A stretch of 32,836 nt of DNA. Source: an uncultured Oscillibacter sp. (lineage in GTDB: Bacteria > Bacillota > Clostridia > Oscillospirales > Oscillospiraceae). The translations under genes and the position numbers were made by a program. Shown here one piece after another: positions 15,445 through 24,125 of the stretch. Location: the NCBI GenBank assembly GCA_945868085.1, contig CAMBKF010000022.1, positions 1-32,836 of the forward strand, given 5' to 3'. The notes under the pieces are model-generated. The model ran no database searches, was not told the DNA's origin, and saw only the letters and a program-made list of their open reading frames with translations. How positions within the stretch are numbered: the stretch's first letter is position 1; every line of letters begins with the position of its first letter.

Positions 15445-15680
15445 AAAAAAGCCTCTCATGCCCGCAGGCATGAGAGGCGAAAATTTTCGCGGTTCCACTC
15501 TCGTTTTTCACTCAATGGGGCCTATTGCGCAAGGCCGGGCGGAGGGCATCTGCATCCCCCGCGCTCCCGGACGCACTTTCCGCGCTGCTCCGCAGGGCGG
15601 CTTGCAGCCGGTGGCCGCCCCTCTCTTGGCAAAGCTGTGGCGCGTACTCTTTCCGATCGTCGCGCTATGAAATTACCATT
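15445..15680 (-). promoter_or_regulatory. T-box leader, cysteine-responsive, upstream of cysS
   Basis: Read on the minus strand. The Stem I feature AAGAGAG lies at 15627-15621. A specifier-loop context GGAAAG-TGC-GTCC places the Cys codon TGC at 15575-15573. The T-box core AGAGTGGAACCGCG lies at about 15502-15489. A strong terminator with GCCTCTCATGCC arms (15451-15478) is followed by TTTTTT (15450-15445). Uncharged tRNA-Cys would stabilise the antiterminator and switch cysS on. The class and mechanism are established for Firmicutes; the codon assignment is from loop context by eye. Confidence 0.9.
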
Positions 15681-15709
15681 ATCATAGCAGTTTTCCCGCC
15701 CCTTGTCAA
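15681..15709 (-). promoter_or_regulatory. Promoter of the Cys T-box leader/cysS
   Basis: Minus strand: TTGACA (15709-15704), 17-nt spacer, TATGAT (15686-15681). It starts about 25 nt past the stop of the XRE regulator gene. Confidence 0.9.
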
Positions 15710-15733
15710 GGCGCGGCAGAAAGAGGTATCCTG

Positions 15734-16177
15734 TCAGTTCTCCTCCGGCTTTTTCTTGCGAAACAAGCGGAACAGGGCGATGGAGAAAAACATCACCACC
15801 GGGATCAACATCATCACCCGCGCCGCATTTGTAATACTGGGATGATATGTATCTATGCTGATCTGATTCGCCATGCGGACACATGCGCCCGTAATAAACA
15901 TCACCACCAGGAAGCCGTAGAAAAAGCACTGAAATAAGTCCAGGTGCTCCCGTTTGGGCTTCCGGCCCGCTTCCCCGCAGATCAGCTCCTCCGCACTGGC
16001 CGACAGAGCCATGCACAGCCGCTGTAATTCCTCCACATCCGGCACGGAGGCTCCCGTCTCCCACTTGGAGATAGTCTGCCGGGTAAGTCCCATCTTCTCC
16101 GCCAGCTCCTCCTGAGATAGCCCCGCCTTCTTGCGCGACTTGGATAGATTGTCTCCAAAAGTTCCGTTCATATTCAT
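15734..16177 (-). CDS. XRE-family regulator with two C-terminal membrane segments
   Basis: A 147-aa protein. Residues 10-64 form an XRE/Cro helix-turn-helix (SRKKAGLSQEELAEKMGLTRQTISKWETGASVPD). A short basic linker (71-78) and two hydrophobic helices at about 83-103 and 117-138 follow, ending in KKKPEEN. Membrane-tethered XRE proteins of this type are common in Clostridia and are mostly uncharacterised. The ATG at 16177 follows GGAGG by 5 nt; a second ATG 6 nt later is also possible. It follows pgsA by 132 nt; a GTTGC hairpin lies in that gap and may be an operator. Confidence 0.82.
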   Translation of the reverse strand: MNMNGTFGDNLSKSRKKAGLSQEELAEKMGLTRQTISKWETGASVPDVEELQRLCMALSASAEELICGEAGRKPKREHLDLFQCFFYGFLVVMFITGACVRMANQISIDTYHPSITNAARVMMLIPVVMFFSIALFRLFRKKKPEEN

Positions 16178-16267
16178 ATATACCTCCCTATTGTCCGAAT
16201 TCGCCACCGAAAACGGTATTCTTTCACAGAGAGTAGCAGATCTCCCCGTTGCACACAACCGCCGGGG

Positions 16268-16285
16268 CGTTGCATTTGCGCAACG
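16268..16285. promoter_or_regulatory. CGTTGC/GCAACG inverted repeat upstream of XRE gene
   Basis: CGTTGC-ATTTGC-GCAACG, with a further GCGTTGCA at 16288-16295 and GTTGCAC upstream at about 16244. The spaced GTTGC/GCAAC units in front of an XRE gene suggest a binding site. Low confidence. Confidence 0.35.
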
Positions 16286-16309
16286 GAGCGTTGCAGGGGG
16301 TATTTTTTC

Positions 16310-16837
16310 TCAGTTTTCCTTGAACACGTCCCAGTTTTTGGCGAAATATTCCACGCCGGAATACACCGTGGTCACCAGGATAACACCCTGGCAGACATAG
16401 TTCAGCCACTGGGGGATGCCGAACAGGATCAGGCAGATACACACCATGGTGCTGGCGGTCTTGACCTTGCCGGACCACCCGGCGGCGATGACCCGACCCT
16501 TCTCCACGGCCACCAGGCGCATGCCGCTGACGGCGAACTCCCGCAGCAGCACCACGGCCAGGACCCAGCCGAAAAACTCACCGCTCTCCACGAAGCAGCA
16601 CAGGGCCGCCATGACCAGGCACTTGTCCGCCAGCGGATCGGCGAACTTGCCGAAGTCGGACACCTGGTTATAGTGCCGGGCGATGTAGCCGTCCAGCAGG
16701 TCCGTCAGGCAGGCCACGGCGTAGATGCCCAGGGCCACATACCGGCTCCCGGCAAAGCCCCAGTAGTATACCACCAGGAACACCGGGATCAGAAACACCC
16801 GCAGCAGGGTCAATTTGTTGGCTGTGTTCATTTTCAT
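16310..16837 (-). CDS. pgsA: CDP-diacylglycerol-glycerol-3-phosphate 3-phosphatidyltransferase
   Basis: Makes phosphatidylglycerophosphate, the committed step to phosphatidylglycerol, in the membrane. The 175-aa protein carries the full CDP-alcohol phosphotransferase motif: D46, D49-G50, A53-R54, G63, D67 and D71 (DLLDGYIARHYNQVSDFGKFADPLAD). Several hydrophobic helices are present. An AGGAGG site within the end of rimO lies 9 nt before the ATG at 16837, and only 4 nt separate the genes, so they are coupled. rimO-pgsA(-recA region) linkage is common in Firmicutes. Confidence 0.95.
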   Translation of the reverse strand: MKMNTANKLTLLRVFLIPVFLVVYYWGFAGSRYVALGIYAVACLTDLLDGYIARHYNQVSDFGKFADPLADKCLVMAALCCFVESGEFFGWVLAVVLLREFAVSGMRLVAVEKGRVIAAGWSGKVKTASTMVCICLILFGIPQWLNYVCQGVILVTTVYSGVEYFAKNWDVFKEN

Positions 16838-16841
16838 GACC

Positions 16842-18167
16842 TTATACCTCCTCTGTCACTTCGCCGGTGAGATCGCCGTCCATAATGCCCGTGATGCGCA
16901 CCGGCACAAATTCGCCCGGCTGCACATCGCCTTCCGCCGTAAAATATATGTTCCCGTCAATGCCGGGGCTCTCGGCCCAGCTGCGGCCGGTGTAGGCCAT
17001 GGCCTGGCTGTCGAACCCGTCGCACAGCACTTCCACCGTCGTACCCAGGCGGCTTTCGTTGAACTGATCCATCACCTGGCTCTGCAGCTGCATGATAAGC
17101 TCCGCCCGGCTCTGGGCCTGGTCACTATCCACCCGGTTGAGCATTTTGGCCGCCGGGGTCCCCTCCTCCGGGGAATAGGGAAACGCGCCGGCCCGCTCGA
17201 TCTTCTCCTCCTGCAAAAAGTCACACAGCTCCTCGAAGGCGGCCTCGTCCTCGTAGGGCAGGCCTGTGATGATGCTGGTGCGCAGCACCAGGCCGGGGAT
17301 GCGGCTGCGGAGCTTGGTGAACAGCTCATGCAATCCCGCCTTGGTCTCCCGGCGGCGCATGGCCTGGAGGATGGTGTCATTGCAGTGCTGAATGGGGATG
17401 TCCATGTACTTGCAGATCTTCGGCTCGGCCGCGATGGTGTCGATGAGCTCATCGGTGATGCTGTCCGGGTAGAGATAGTGCAGGCGGATCCAGTGGAAGT
17501 TTAGCCTACACAGCTCCCGCAGCAGTTCCGGCAGCTTTTTCTCCTGATACAGGTCGATGCCGTAGCGGGTGATGTCCTGGGCGATGACGATGCACTCCTT
17601 TACGCCGCCGTCCGCCAGGGCCTTGGCCTCGGTGAGGATGTCCTTCATCCGGCGGCTGCGGTATTTCCCCCGCAGGGCCGGGATGATGCAGTAGGCGCAG
17701 CGGTTGCTGCACCCCTCGGCGATGCGCAGATAGGCGTAGTGCATGGGGGTGGAAATGACCCGGGGCAGCTCCTCCACGGGGCCGCTGATGTCGGCGAAGT
17801 GGCTGAATTTCTGCCCGGCGGCCACCTGCTCCACGGCGGAAACGATGTCGCCGTAGCTGCCGGTGCCCATGATGCCGTCCACCTCCGGCAGCTCCTCCAG
17901 AAGCTCCGCCTGATAGCGCTGGCTCAGGCATCCGGTGACCAGGATCTTGCCCACCTGGCCCGCCGCCTTCAGCTCCGCCACGGAGAGAATGGTCTCAATG
18001 GCCTCCAGCTTGGCGCTGTCGATGAAGCCGCAGGTGTTCACCACCACCACGTCGCTGCCGGCGCAGTCCTCCTGCACCGTCATGCCGCCCTGCAGGCACA
18101 GGGCCATCATCTGCTCGGTGTTCACCCGGTTTTTGTCACATCCCAGGGATATAAATGATACGATCAC
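16842..18167 (-). CDS. rimO: Ribosomal protein uS12 methylthiotransferase RimO
   Basis: Radical-SAM enzyme that methylthiolates an aspartate of ribosomal protein S12. The 441-aa product has the N-terminal MTTase domain with cluster ligands Cys10 (SLGCDKNRVNTE), Cys46 and Cys80. The radical-SAM motif is CSNRCAYC (Cys153, 157, 160), and a C-terminal TRAM domain is present. SLGCDKN and the short linker favour RimO over MiaB. GTG at 18167 is chosen: GGAAG lies 8 nt upstream and the sequence V/MIVSFISLGC matches the family N-terminus. The frame is open to 18236, inside recX. It starts 14 nt after the recX stop. Confidence 0.95.
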   Translation of the reverse strand: MIVSFISLGCDKNRVNTEQMMALCLQGGMTVQEDCAGSDVVVVNTCGFIDSAKLEAIETILSVAELKAAGQVGKILVTGCLSQRYQAELLEELPEVDGIMGTGSYGDIVSAVEQVAAGQKFSHFADISGPVEELPRVISTPMHYAYLRIAEGCSNRCAYCIIPALRGKYRSRRMKDILTEAKALADGGVKECIVIAQDITRYGIDLYQEKKLPELLRELCRLNFHWIRLHYLYPDSITDELIDTIAAEPKICKYMDIPIQHCNDTILQAMRRRETKAGLHELFTKLRSRIPGLVLRTSIITGLPYEDEAAFEELCDFLQEEKIERAGAFPYSPEEGTPAAKMLNRVDSDQAQSRAELIMQLQSQVMDQFNESRLGTTVEVLCDGFDSQAMAYTGRSWAESPGIDGNIYFTAEGDVQPGEFVPVRITGIMDGDLTGEVTEEV

Positions 18168-18181
18168 GGTTTTATCTTCCT

Positions 18182-18784
18182 TTATTCCTGAATCTCGTCC
18201 TCCAGCCGGCGCAGCACCGGCCCGATGTCCTGCCACGAAAAGCCCCGCCGCTGCAGGGCAGCGGAGAGCTTACGCAGCATTTCTCCGTCAAGTTGTTTTC
18301 CTTTACACTTACTTTGTATGAACCGCTCCGCGGCCTCCTCCGCCGGGGGCATTTGGGAAAGCAGCTCCTCCCACAGCTCCCGGGGCACGCCCCGGCGCTG
18401 CAGCTCCTGTCGGATGCGGCCGGGGCCGTAGCCGGCGGCGCTGTAGTGCCGGACGATGGCCGCGCCGTAGGCCGCCTCGTCCACCGCCCCCAACTCCTCC
18501 AGCCAGTTGGCGGTCTCCTCGGCAGCATCCCGGTCGCCGCCCCGGCGGGTGAGATGCTCCACCACCTGTTTTTTTGACAGCATCCGGCTGCCGGTGAGCT
18601 GGGCGCCCCGGGCCTTCATCTCGGACCGGGCGGCAGCTCTTTTCAGCTCCTCCGCCAGTTCCGCCGAGAGCTCCGCGCCCGGGCGCAGGTCATAGCGCAG
18701 CAGTTCGTTTTCGGTTATTTTCAGCAGTTCACCGCCCTCCAAAAAGACCAGTACCCGGTCCTTTTTGTGTTTGGACGGCTCCAT
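18182..18784 (-). CDS. recX: Regulatory protein RecX
   Basis: Modulates RecA filaments. The product of about 200 aa is helical, Arg/Glu/Leu-rich and has RecX-type repeats: LTRRGGDRDAAEETANWLEELGAVDEAAYGAAIVRHY and YGPGRIRQELQRRGVPRELWEELL. It lies directly behind recA, its usual place. Two starts are possible: ATG 18784, 4 nt after the recA stop (used here), or ATG 18799, overlapping recA by 11 nt. Neither has a clear ribosome site, so translation probably depends on coupling to recA. Confidence 0.88.
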   Translation of the reverse strand: MEPSKHKKDRVLVFLEGGELLKITENELLRYDLRPGAELSAELAEELKRAAARSEMKARGAQLTGSRMLSKKQVVEHLTRRGGDRDAAEETANWLEELGAVDEAAYGAAIVRHYSAAGYGPGRIRQELQRRGVPRELWEELLSQMPPAEEAAERFIQSKCKGKQLDGEMLRKLSAALQRRGFSWQDIGPVLRRLEDEIQE

Positions 18785-18788
18785 GCGC

Positions 18789-19895
18789 TCAATCCGCATC
18801 GTCGAAATCGTCGGCGGACACATCCACCGCCCGGCCCGCGGCCCGGGCCGCCACCTTGGACTGGTTGCTCATGAGCTTGTGGAAATTCTTGCGGATCTCC
18901 TGCTCCACGGCGTCGCACTGGTCGGGGTGATCCAGCAGATACTGCTTGGCAGCGTCCCGGCCCTGACCCATGCGCACCTCGCCCAGGCTGAACCAGGAGC
19001 CGCTCTTCTGAATGAGGTCCAGCTTCACGCCCAGGTCCAGGATTTCACCCGTGCGGCTGATGCCCTCGCCGTACATGATGTCAAACTCCGCCTCACGGAA
19101 GGGAGGCGCCACCTTGTTTTTCACCACCTTGGCCCGGGTGCGGTTGCCGATCATCTCGCCCCCCGCCTTCAGCGTCTCGATCCGGCGCACGTCAATGCGC
19201 ACGGAAGCGTAGAACTTCAACGCCCGGCCGCCGGTGGTGACCTCGGGATTGCCGTACATAACGCCCACCTTTTCCCGCAGCTGGTTGATGAAAATGACCA
19301 CGGTGTTGGTCTTGGCGATGACGCCGGTGAGCTTGCGCAGAGCCTGGCTCATGAGCCGGGCGTGGAGGCCCACAAAGCTGTCGCCCATCTCGCCCTCGAT
19401 CTCCGCCCGGGGCACCAGGGCCGCCACGGAGTCCACCACCACCACGTCGATGGCGCCGGAACGCACCAAGGCCTCGGTGATCTCCAGGGCCTGCTCGCCG
19501 GTGTCCGGCTGGGAGATGAGCATGTCCTCGATCTTCACGCCCAAAGCCCGGGCATAGGTGGGATCCAGTGCGTGCTCGGCGTCCACAAAGGCCACCTCGC
19601 CGCCCTTTTTCTGGGCCTGGGCCAGGATGTGCAGGGCCAGGGTGGTCTTACCGGAGGATTCCGGACCGTAGATCTCGATGATGCGTCCCTTGGGAACGCC
19701 GCCGATGCCCAGCGCCACGTCCAGGGCCAGGGATCCCGTAGGGATCGCCTCCACATTGGGTTCGGCGTTATCGCCGTAGCGCATGATAGAGCCCTTGCCG
19801 TACAGCTTCTCTATTTGCTGCATGGCGGTCTCGATGGCTTTTTTCTTGTCGGAGTTGGCCGCCGGGGCGGCCGCCGTGTCTTTCTTTGCTGCCAT
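18789..19895 (-). CDS. recA: Recombinase RecA
   Basis: ATP-dependent strand-exchange protein for recombination and the SOS response. The 368-aa product has Walker [10 protein letters not shown] (77-85), Walker [10 protein letters not shown], the [27 protein letters not shown] block (L2 loop and after), and an acidic tail [16 protein letters not shown] lies 7 nt before the ATG. Its upstream gap contains a partial R2 repeat (19924-19988). I found no GAAC-N4-GTTC-type SOS box there and no clear promoter, so transcription may come from the yqhQ-prmC promoter. Confidence 0.98.
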   Translation of the reverse strand: MAAKKDTAAAPAANSDKKKAIETAMQQIEKLYGKGSIMRYGDNAEPNVEAIPTGSLALDVALGIGGVPKGRIIEIYGPESSGKTTLALHILAQAQKKGGEVAFVDAEHALDPTYARALGVKIEDMLISQPDTGEQALEITEALVRSGAIDVVVVDSVAALVPRAEIEGEMGDSFVGLHARLMSQALRKLTGVIAKTNTVVIFINQLREKVGVMYGNPEVTTGGRALKFYASVRIDVRRIETLKAGGEMIGNRTRAKVVKNKVAPPFREAEFDIMYGEGISRTGEILDLGVKLDLIQKSGSWFSLGEVRMGQGRDAAKQYLLDHPDQCDAVEQEIRKNFHKLMSNQSKVAARAAGRAVDVSADDFDDAD

Positions 19896-19923
19896 GATCC
19901 AATCCTCCTATATAAATACTGGC

Positions 19924-19988
19924 GAAAAATCCTTTGGATTTTTCTGTCAAAAGGTTTACTGTCTGCCGCGCGCATAATTTCTGCGCGG
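19924..19988 (-). repeat. R2 hairpin-cluster element, partial copy C, in recA leader
   Basis: Aligns with the 32690-32750 part of copy B in the same orientation. The hairpin GAAAAATCC-TTT-GGATTTTTC (19924-19944) matches the CCC/GGG stem of the other copies with a paired C-G to T-A exchange. It continues through GTCTGCCGCGCGCATAATTT. Confidence 0.75.
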
Positions 19989-19992
19989 GATA

Positions 19993-20859
19993 CTATATTT
20001 CATCGTACAGTCGGCCGTATACCACCCGAGGGATGCCCGCCGGATCCGCCGTGATCTCCAGATCGCCGAAGCCCACCGACCGCATCAGCCGCAGCACGTC
20101 GTCCGCCTGGCCGATGCCCACCTCAAAAAACAGCATCCCGCCTGTGCGCAGGGCTTCCCGCCACAGGGTGGTGACGGAGCGGTAAAAATCCAACCCATCC
20201 TCGCCGCCGTCCAGGGCGCCGTGGGGCTCGTAGTCCTTCACGGAAACATCCAGCCCCGGAATATCCCCGGAGGGGATGTAGGGCGGGTTGCAGAGAATGC
20301 AGTCGTAGGTCCCCAGCTGCCGGGGCGGGGCCTTCATGGCATCCACCTGCATGGGGGCCACCCGGTCGGACAGGCCGTTGCGGCGAATGTTCTGCCGGCA
20401 GATGCGCAGAGCGCCCTCGGATAGATCGCCCAACGTCACCCGGCAGTCCCCCACCTGGCTGGCCACCGCCAGCCCGATGCACCCGGACCCGGCACACAGA
20501 TCCAGCACACGGCTGCCCGGATTCTGCCGCAGAAACGGCAGGGCGCAGTCCACCAGGGTCTCCGTGTCCGCCCGGGGGATGAGCACCTGCCGGTCAATGT
20601 CCAGGGGCAGGCCGTAAAACTCCCACTCTCCGATGAGATAGGCCACCGGCTCCCCGGCCAGATGCCGCCGCACCAGCGCCCGGGCCTGCTCCTCCACCTG
20701 GGGCGGCACATAGAGCTGCCCGTCCCGCTGAAGCTGCTGGCGGGTCTTGCCGGCGGCAAAGCACACCAGCTCCCGGGCCTCCAGGGTGGATGCCTCCACC
20801 CCGGCCAGGCGCAGCTGCTGTCGAATATCCATATACAAATTGTTATATGTAATGGCCAT
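19993..20859 (-). CDS. prmC: Release factor glutamine methyltransferase PrmC
   Basis: Methylates the GGQ glutamine of RF1 and RF2 using S-adenosylmethionine. The product of about 288 aa has an N-terminal helical domain, SAM motif I VLDLCAGSGCIGLA (118-131) and the catalytic NPPY (191-194) followed by IPSGDIPGL. The start is uncertain: no ribosome site stands out. The ATG at 20859 gives MAITYNNLYMDIRQQL, matching the clostridial PrmC N-terminus as I recall it; a GTG at 20877 would add six residues. It follows yqhQ by about 76 nt on the same strand. yqhQ-prmC linkage is common in Clostridia. Confidence 0.93.
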   Translation of the reverse strand: MAITYNNLYMDIRQQLRLAGVEASTLEARELVCFAAGKTRQQLQRDGQLYVPPQVEEQARALVRRHLAGEPVAYLIGEWEFYGLPLDIDRQVLIPRADTETLVDCALPFLRQNPGSRVLDLCAGSGCIGLAVASQVGDCRVTLGDLSEGALRICRQNIRRNGLSDRVAPMQVDAMKAPPRQLGTYDCILCNPPYIPSGDIPGLDVSVKDYEPHGALDGGEDGLDFYRSVTTLWREALRTGGMLFFEVGIGQADDVLRLMRSVGFGDLEITADPAGIPRVVYGRLYDEI

Positions 20860-20935
20860 AATACGATTTGTTGTCACTTTCTGTGGGATTTTGGGTTTTC
20901 GCGGGAAAATCCGCAGGAGCTTTCGCCCAAGCCGT

Positions 20936-21889
20936 TTACCACTTATCCTTGCCCTTTTCCTCTGGCAAAACCAGTGTCAGCGCCTCGATGGCCACCTCCA
21001 GCATGGAGTCGTCGGGCTCAAAGGTGGTGAAATTCTGCAGCCACATGCCCGGCGCGGACAACGCCCGGGTAAGGGCGTTGTCGTGGCGGCCCACGAAGCG
21101 GTTGAACTCATAGGTCAGCCCCACCACCGGCACCAACAGCAGCAGGTGCATGCCGATGCGCACCCACAGATTCTGCCACTCCACATAGGTGAAGGCCACG
21201 GAGGAGAACAGAATGGACACCACGATCACCACGAACAGAAAGCTGGTGCCGCAGCGGGGATGGTGCCGGGGCTGGATGCGGGCGTTTTCCACCGTCAGCG
21301 GCAGCCCCGCCTCATAGCAGAAGATGGTCTTGTGCTCCGCGCCGTGGTACTGAAACACCCGGTGCACGTCCTTCTGCCTGGAGCATAGGAACAGGTAGCC
21401 GATGAAGATCAGGATCTTGATGGCGCCCTCGATGAGGTTATGTACCAAAGCGCTCTGCGCGTGGAACAGCCCCGCCACGAACGTGGGCAGCAGCATGAAC
21501 AGGCCCAGGCACAGCGCCAGGGACAGCAGCAGGGAAAACGTCACCAATACGCCCTGGAGCTTCTCCGCCGGGACATGCTTTTCCAGCCACTGGTCGAATT
21601 TGGAGGGCTGGGCGGCCTCGTCATCGGGGAAATAGTCCGCCGAAAACATCAGCGCCTTGATGCCCTTGACCATGGAGTCCAGAAACGTCACCACGCCCCG
21701 GATGATGGGCAGGCCCAGCACCGGGTATTTGTCCCGCACCAGCTTCAGCTCCTCCACCTTGGTCACCAGGCCCTCCGGGGCCCGGACCACGATGGCCTGC
21801 TTTTCCGGCCCCCGCATGAGGATGCCCTCAATAAGTGCCTGGCCGCCGATGGAGGTGCGGAAGGTTTGTTTTTTCTCTTGATTAGCCAT
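20936..21889 (-). CDS. YqhQ-family DUF1385 membrane protein
   Basis: A 317-aa membrane protein, function unproven (COG3872, predicted metal-dependent). The signature IGGQALIEGILMRGP (14-28) is near the N-terminus. Several membrane segments follow, with the conserved YHGAEHKTIFCYEAGLPL and HPRCGTSFLFVV between them; the His and Cys residues could bind metal. GAGGA lies about 10 nt before the ATG at 21889. The frame stays open to 21928 without a better site. It heads the transcription unit running into prmC and probably recA, from a promoter at 21919-21947. Confidence 0.9.
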   Translation of the reverse strand: MANQEKKQTFRTSIGGQALIEGILMRGPEKQAIVVRAPEGLVTKVEELKLVRDKYPVLGLPIIRGVVTFLDSMVKGIKALMFSADYFPDDEAAQPSKFDQWLEKHVPAEKLQGVLVTFSLLLSLALCLGLFMLLPTFVAGLFHAQSALVHNLIEGAIKILIFIGYLFLCSRQKDVHRVFQYHGAEHKTIFCYEAGLPLTVENARIQPRHHPRCGTSFLFVVIVVSILFSSVAFTYVEWQNLWVRIGMHLLLLVPVVGLTYEFNRFVGRHDNALTRALSAPGMWLQNFTTFEPDDSMLEVAIEALTLVLPEEKGKDKW

Positions 21890-21918
21890 GAATCCATTGT
21901 CCTCTCTGCTTCCCCGCC

Positions 21919-21947
21919 AGTATAGCACGCCGGCGGGGAAAATGCAA
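21919..21947 (-). promoter_or_regulatory. Promoter of yqhQ-prmC(-recA) unit
   Basis: Minus strand: TTGCAT (21947-21942), 17-nt spacer, TATACT (21924-21919), 29 nt before the yqhQ start. Spacer and -10 overlap a CCCCGCC/GGCGGGG inverted repeat, which might affect access. Confidence 0.75.
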
Positions 21948-21958
21948 CACTTGTTCTA

Positions 21959-23428
21959 TTATTTTTCGTTCTCCCGGGCAATGGGCAGCCGGATGGTCAC
22001 CACGGCGCCGCCGCCCTCGGCGTTGCCGATGTCAAAGGTACCCTCGTGCCGGTGGATGATCTCGTCGCACACCGCCAGGCCTATGCCGCTGCCCCGGGCC
22101 TTGGAGCTGCCTTTATAGAATTTCTGCTTCACATAGGGCAGTTCCGCCTCCGGGATGCCGGGGCCGTAGTCCCGGACCCGGACCACATAGAAGTCCCCGT
22201 CCTGCTCCATGGACACCGTGATGCGCTTGCCGGAGCCGCCGTGCTTGGCGGCGTTGTCCAGCACGTTGCACAGCACCTGCTTCAGCCGCTCCGGGTCGCC
22301 CACAATGGGCCGGTCGAACATTTCCCCGGCGCTGAGATACTCCAGGTCGATGCCGTCCTGATGAAACAGCTCCCGGTAGGTGTAGATGGCGTCCTCCACC
22401 TCGGCCTGCAGGTCCATCTGCTCCACCCGGAGGGTAAAGCGGCCGTCCTCGATCTTGGAGAACTCCAACAGCTCCTCCACCATGTTGGTAAGCCTGCGGG
22501 ATTCCCGCAGGATGATCCGCACGCCCCGGCGCAGCTGCCCGATGTCGCCGCTGTCGTCGGCCAGCAGCGTCTCGCCCCAGCCGGTGATAGCCGTGAGGGG
22601 AGTGCGCAGCTCGTGGGACACGGAGGAGATGAACTCCGTCTGCATCTTTTCGCTTTGGCTGATCTGCAGGGACATCTGGTTGATGTTATCCACCAGCTGG
22701 CCCATTTCGTCGTCGTATTTATTGGGGATCTGGATGCCGTAGCTGCCGTCGGAAATGCGCTTGGCAGCCTCCGTCACCTCGGCCACGGGGAGGGCGATCT
22801 TCCGCATGAAGGCCAGGTTCACCGCCAGCACCACGCCGCTGATGACCACGGCGATGCCCATAATGGCCAGGGTTAGCAGGGCCACCTGCTTGTCCAGCTC
22901 TCTTGTGGCCGTGACCAGGCGCAGAACGCCCACCACGCTGCCGTCAAATTCCAGCGGTGCCGACACCGCCAGGATGTTCTCCCCGGTGAGAGGATCCTTG
23001 CCGGAGAAGTTTTCCATCTTCCCGCTTTCCAGCGCCCGGCGGACCTCCGTGGTCTCCGGCGTCAGGCCAATGGTCTGGCCCCGGCTGGAAATGTCGATGC
23101 GCCCGTTTTTATCCAGGAACTGCAGCTCGATGGTATCCGCGTCCTCAAAGTCCTTGGCGTAAAGCACGGCGTTGCGGTAGTATTCATTGTAGCTGACCAT
23201 GACATAGGTGTTGAAATAGCTCACGCCGGAGCGGGCTTTGCTCTCCAGTGCGGAGCGGGCGTTGCTGTAAAAGTTGGCCACCAGGATCACCGAGGTCAGC
23301 GCGGCGATGAGCAGCAGAATGGCAATAACGGGAAGCACGCTTCCAATGATCCACCGCCGGCGCATGCCCACCAGCCGGCGTTTTCTTTTCGGGGCGGGCT
23401 TACCCATCTCCTCCGCCTTGTCCAGCAT
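21959..23428 (-). CDS. Sensor histidine kinase, PhoR/VicK-like
   Basis: A 489-aa membrane sensor kinase. It has TM1 at about 26-53, an external domain of about 130 residues (54-182), TM2 at about 183-207 and HAMP at about 208-260. The H-box SHELRTP places the phosphorylated His at 272. The N-box NVLDNAAKHG (388-397), G1 RDYGPGIP and G2 GSGIGL (446-451) are all intact. Its ATG overlaps the last base of the response-regulator stop (TAATG), with GGGAAG just upstream, so the pair is translationally coupled. The external domain looks like a single Cache/PAS-type fold; the signal is unknown. Confidence 0.94.
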   Translation of the reverse strand: MLDKAEEMGKPAPKRKRRLVGMRRRWIIGSVLPVIAILLLIAALTSVILVANFYSNARSALESKARSGVSYFNTYVMVSYNEYYRNAVLYAKDFEDADTIELQFLDKNGRIDISSRGQTIGLTPETTEVRRALESGKMENFSGKDPLTGENILAVSAPLEFDGSVVGVLRLVTATRELDKQVALLTLAIMGIAVVISGVVLAVNLAFMRKIALPVAEVTEAAKRISDGSYGIQIPNKYDDEMGQLVDNINQMSLQISQSEKMQTEFISSVSHELRTPLTAITGWGETLLADDSGDIGQLRRGVRIILRESRRLTNMVEELLEFSKIEDGRFTLRVEQMDLQAEVEDAIYTYRELFHQDGIDLEYLSAGEMFDRPIVGDPERLKQVLCNVLDNAAKHGGSGKRITVSMEQDGDFYVVRVRDYGPGIPEAELPYVKQKFYKGSSKARGSGIGLAVCDEIIHRHEGTFDIGNAEGGGAVVTIRLPIARENEK

Positions 23429-24111
23429 TATGCTTCCCACTTATATCCGTACCCCCAAACCGTGGTGATATAGGCAGGATTGGTGGCGTTGTCCTCGATC
23501 TTCAGCCGCAGGCGGCGGATATTCACATCCACGATCTTCAGCTCGCCGAAATAGTCCCTCCCCCACACAAGGTCCAATATCTCCTCCCGGGACAGTGCCT
23601 TGCCCGGGTTCTCCATAAACATCTTCATGATGGCGTACTCCATCTGTGTGAGCTTGATGCGCCGGCCGTCCTTTTCCAGGGTGCGGTTGCGGGTGTTGAG
23701 CAGGAAGGGCGGCTGGTCGATCTGGTCGGCCACCTCGCCCGCCACGCCGCTGCGGCGCATGAGGGCATCCACCCGGGCGGTGAGCTCCGCCGGGGAGAAG
23801 GGCTTGGTCACATAGTCGTCCGCCCCGGTCATAAGGCCCGTGACCTTGTCCATCTCCTGGGACCGGGCCGTGAGCATGATGATGCCGATGCGCAGATTGG
23901 TGGCCCGGATGCGGCGGCAGACCTCAAAGCCGTCGATACCCGGCAGCATGATGTCCAGCAGCGCCACCCGGGTGTCGGGGTTCTGCTGGAGCTTTTCCAG
24001 CGCCTCCTCGCCGCTCTCGGCCTCGATAACGTCGTAGCCGGCCCGGCGCAGATTGATGACGATAAAGCTGCGGATGCTGCTCTCGTCCTCTAATACCAAT
24101 ACCTTTTTCAT
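23428..24111 (-). CDS. OmpR-family response regulator
   Basis: A 227-aa DNA-binding response regulator. The receiver domain (1-120) has the acidic pair E8/D9, phospho-acceptor Asp53 (LLDIMLPG), Thr81 and Lys103 (TKPF). The winged-helix domain (about 130-227) has the typical LTQMEYAIMKMFMENPGKALSREEIL and VDVNIRRLRLKIE. ATG 24111 follows GGGGAG by about 6 nt; an in-frame start at 24144 lies inside the lipoprotein gene and is rejected. It forms an operon with the upstream lipoprotein (14-nt gap) and the kinase. Confidence 0.95.
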   Translation of the reverse strand: MKKVLVLEDESSIRSFIVINLRRAGYDVIEAESGEEALEKLQQNPDTRVALLDIMLPGIDGFEVCRRIRATNLRIGIIMLTARSQEMDKVTGLMTGADDYVTKPFSPAELTARVDALMRRSGVAGEVADQIDQPPFLLNTRNRTLEKDGRRIKLTQMEYAIMKMFMENPGKALSREEILDLVWGRDYFGELKIVDVNIRRLRLKIEDNATNPAYITTVWGYGYKWEA

Positions 24112-24125
24112 GGTTGTCTCCCCTC

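Noticed and set aside
21925..21941. Terminator between the kinase and yqhQ genes (CCCCGCC/GGCGGGG)
   Set aside because: No T tract, and the inverted repeat overlaps a well-spaced promoter; promoter assignment is preferred.
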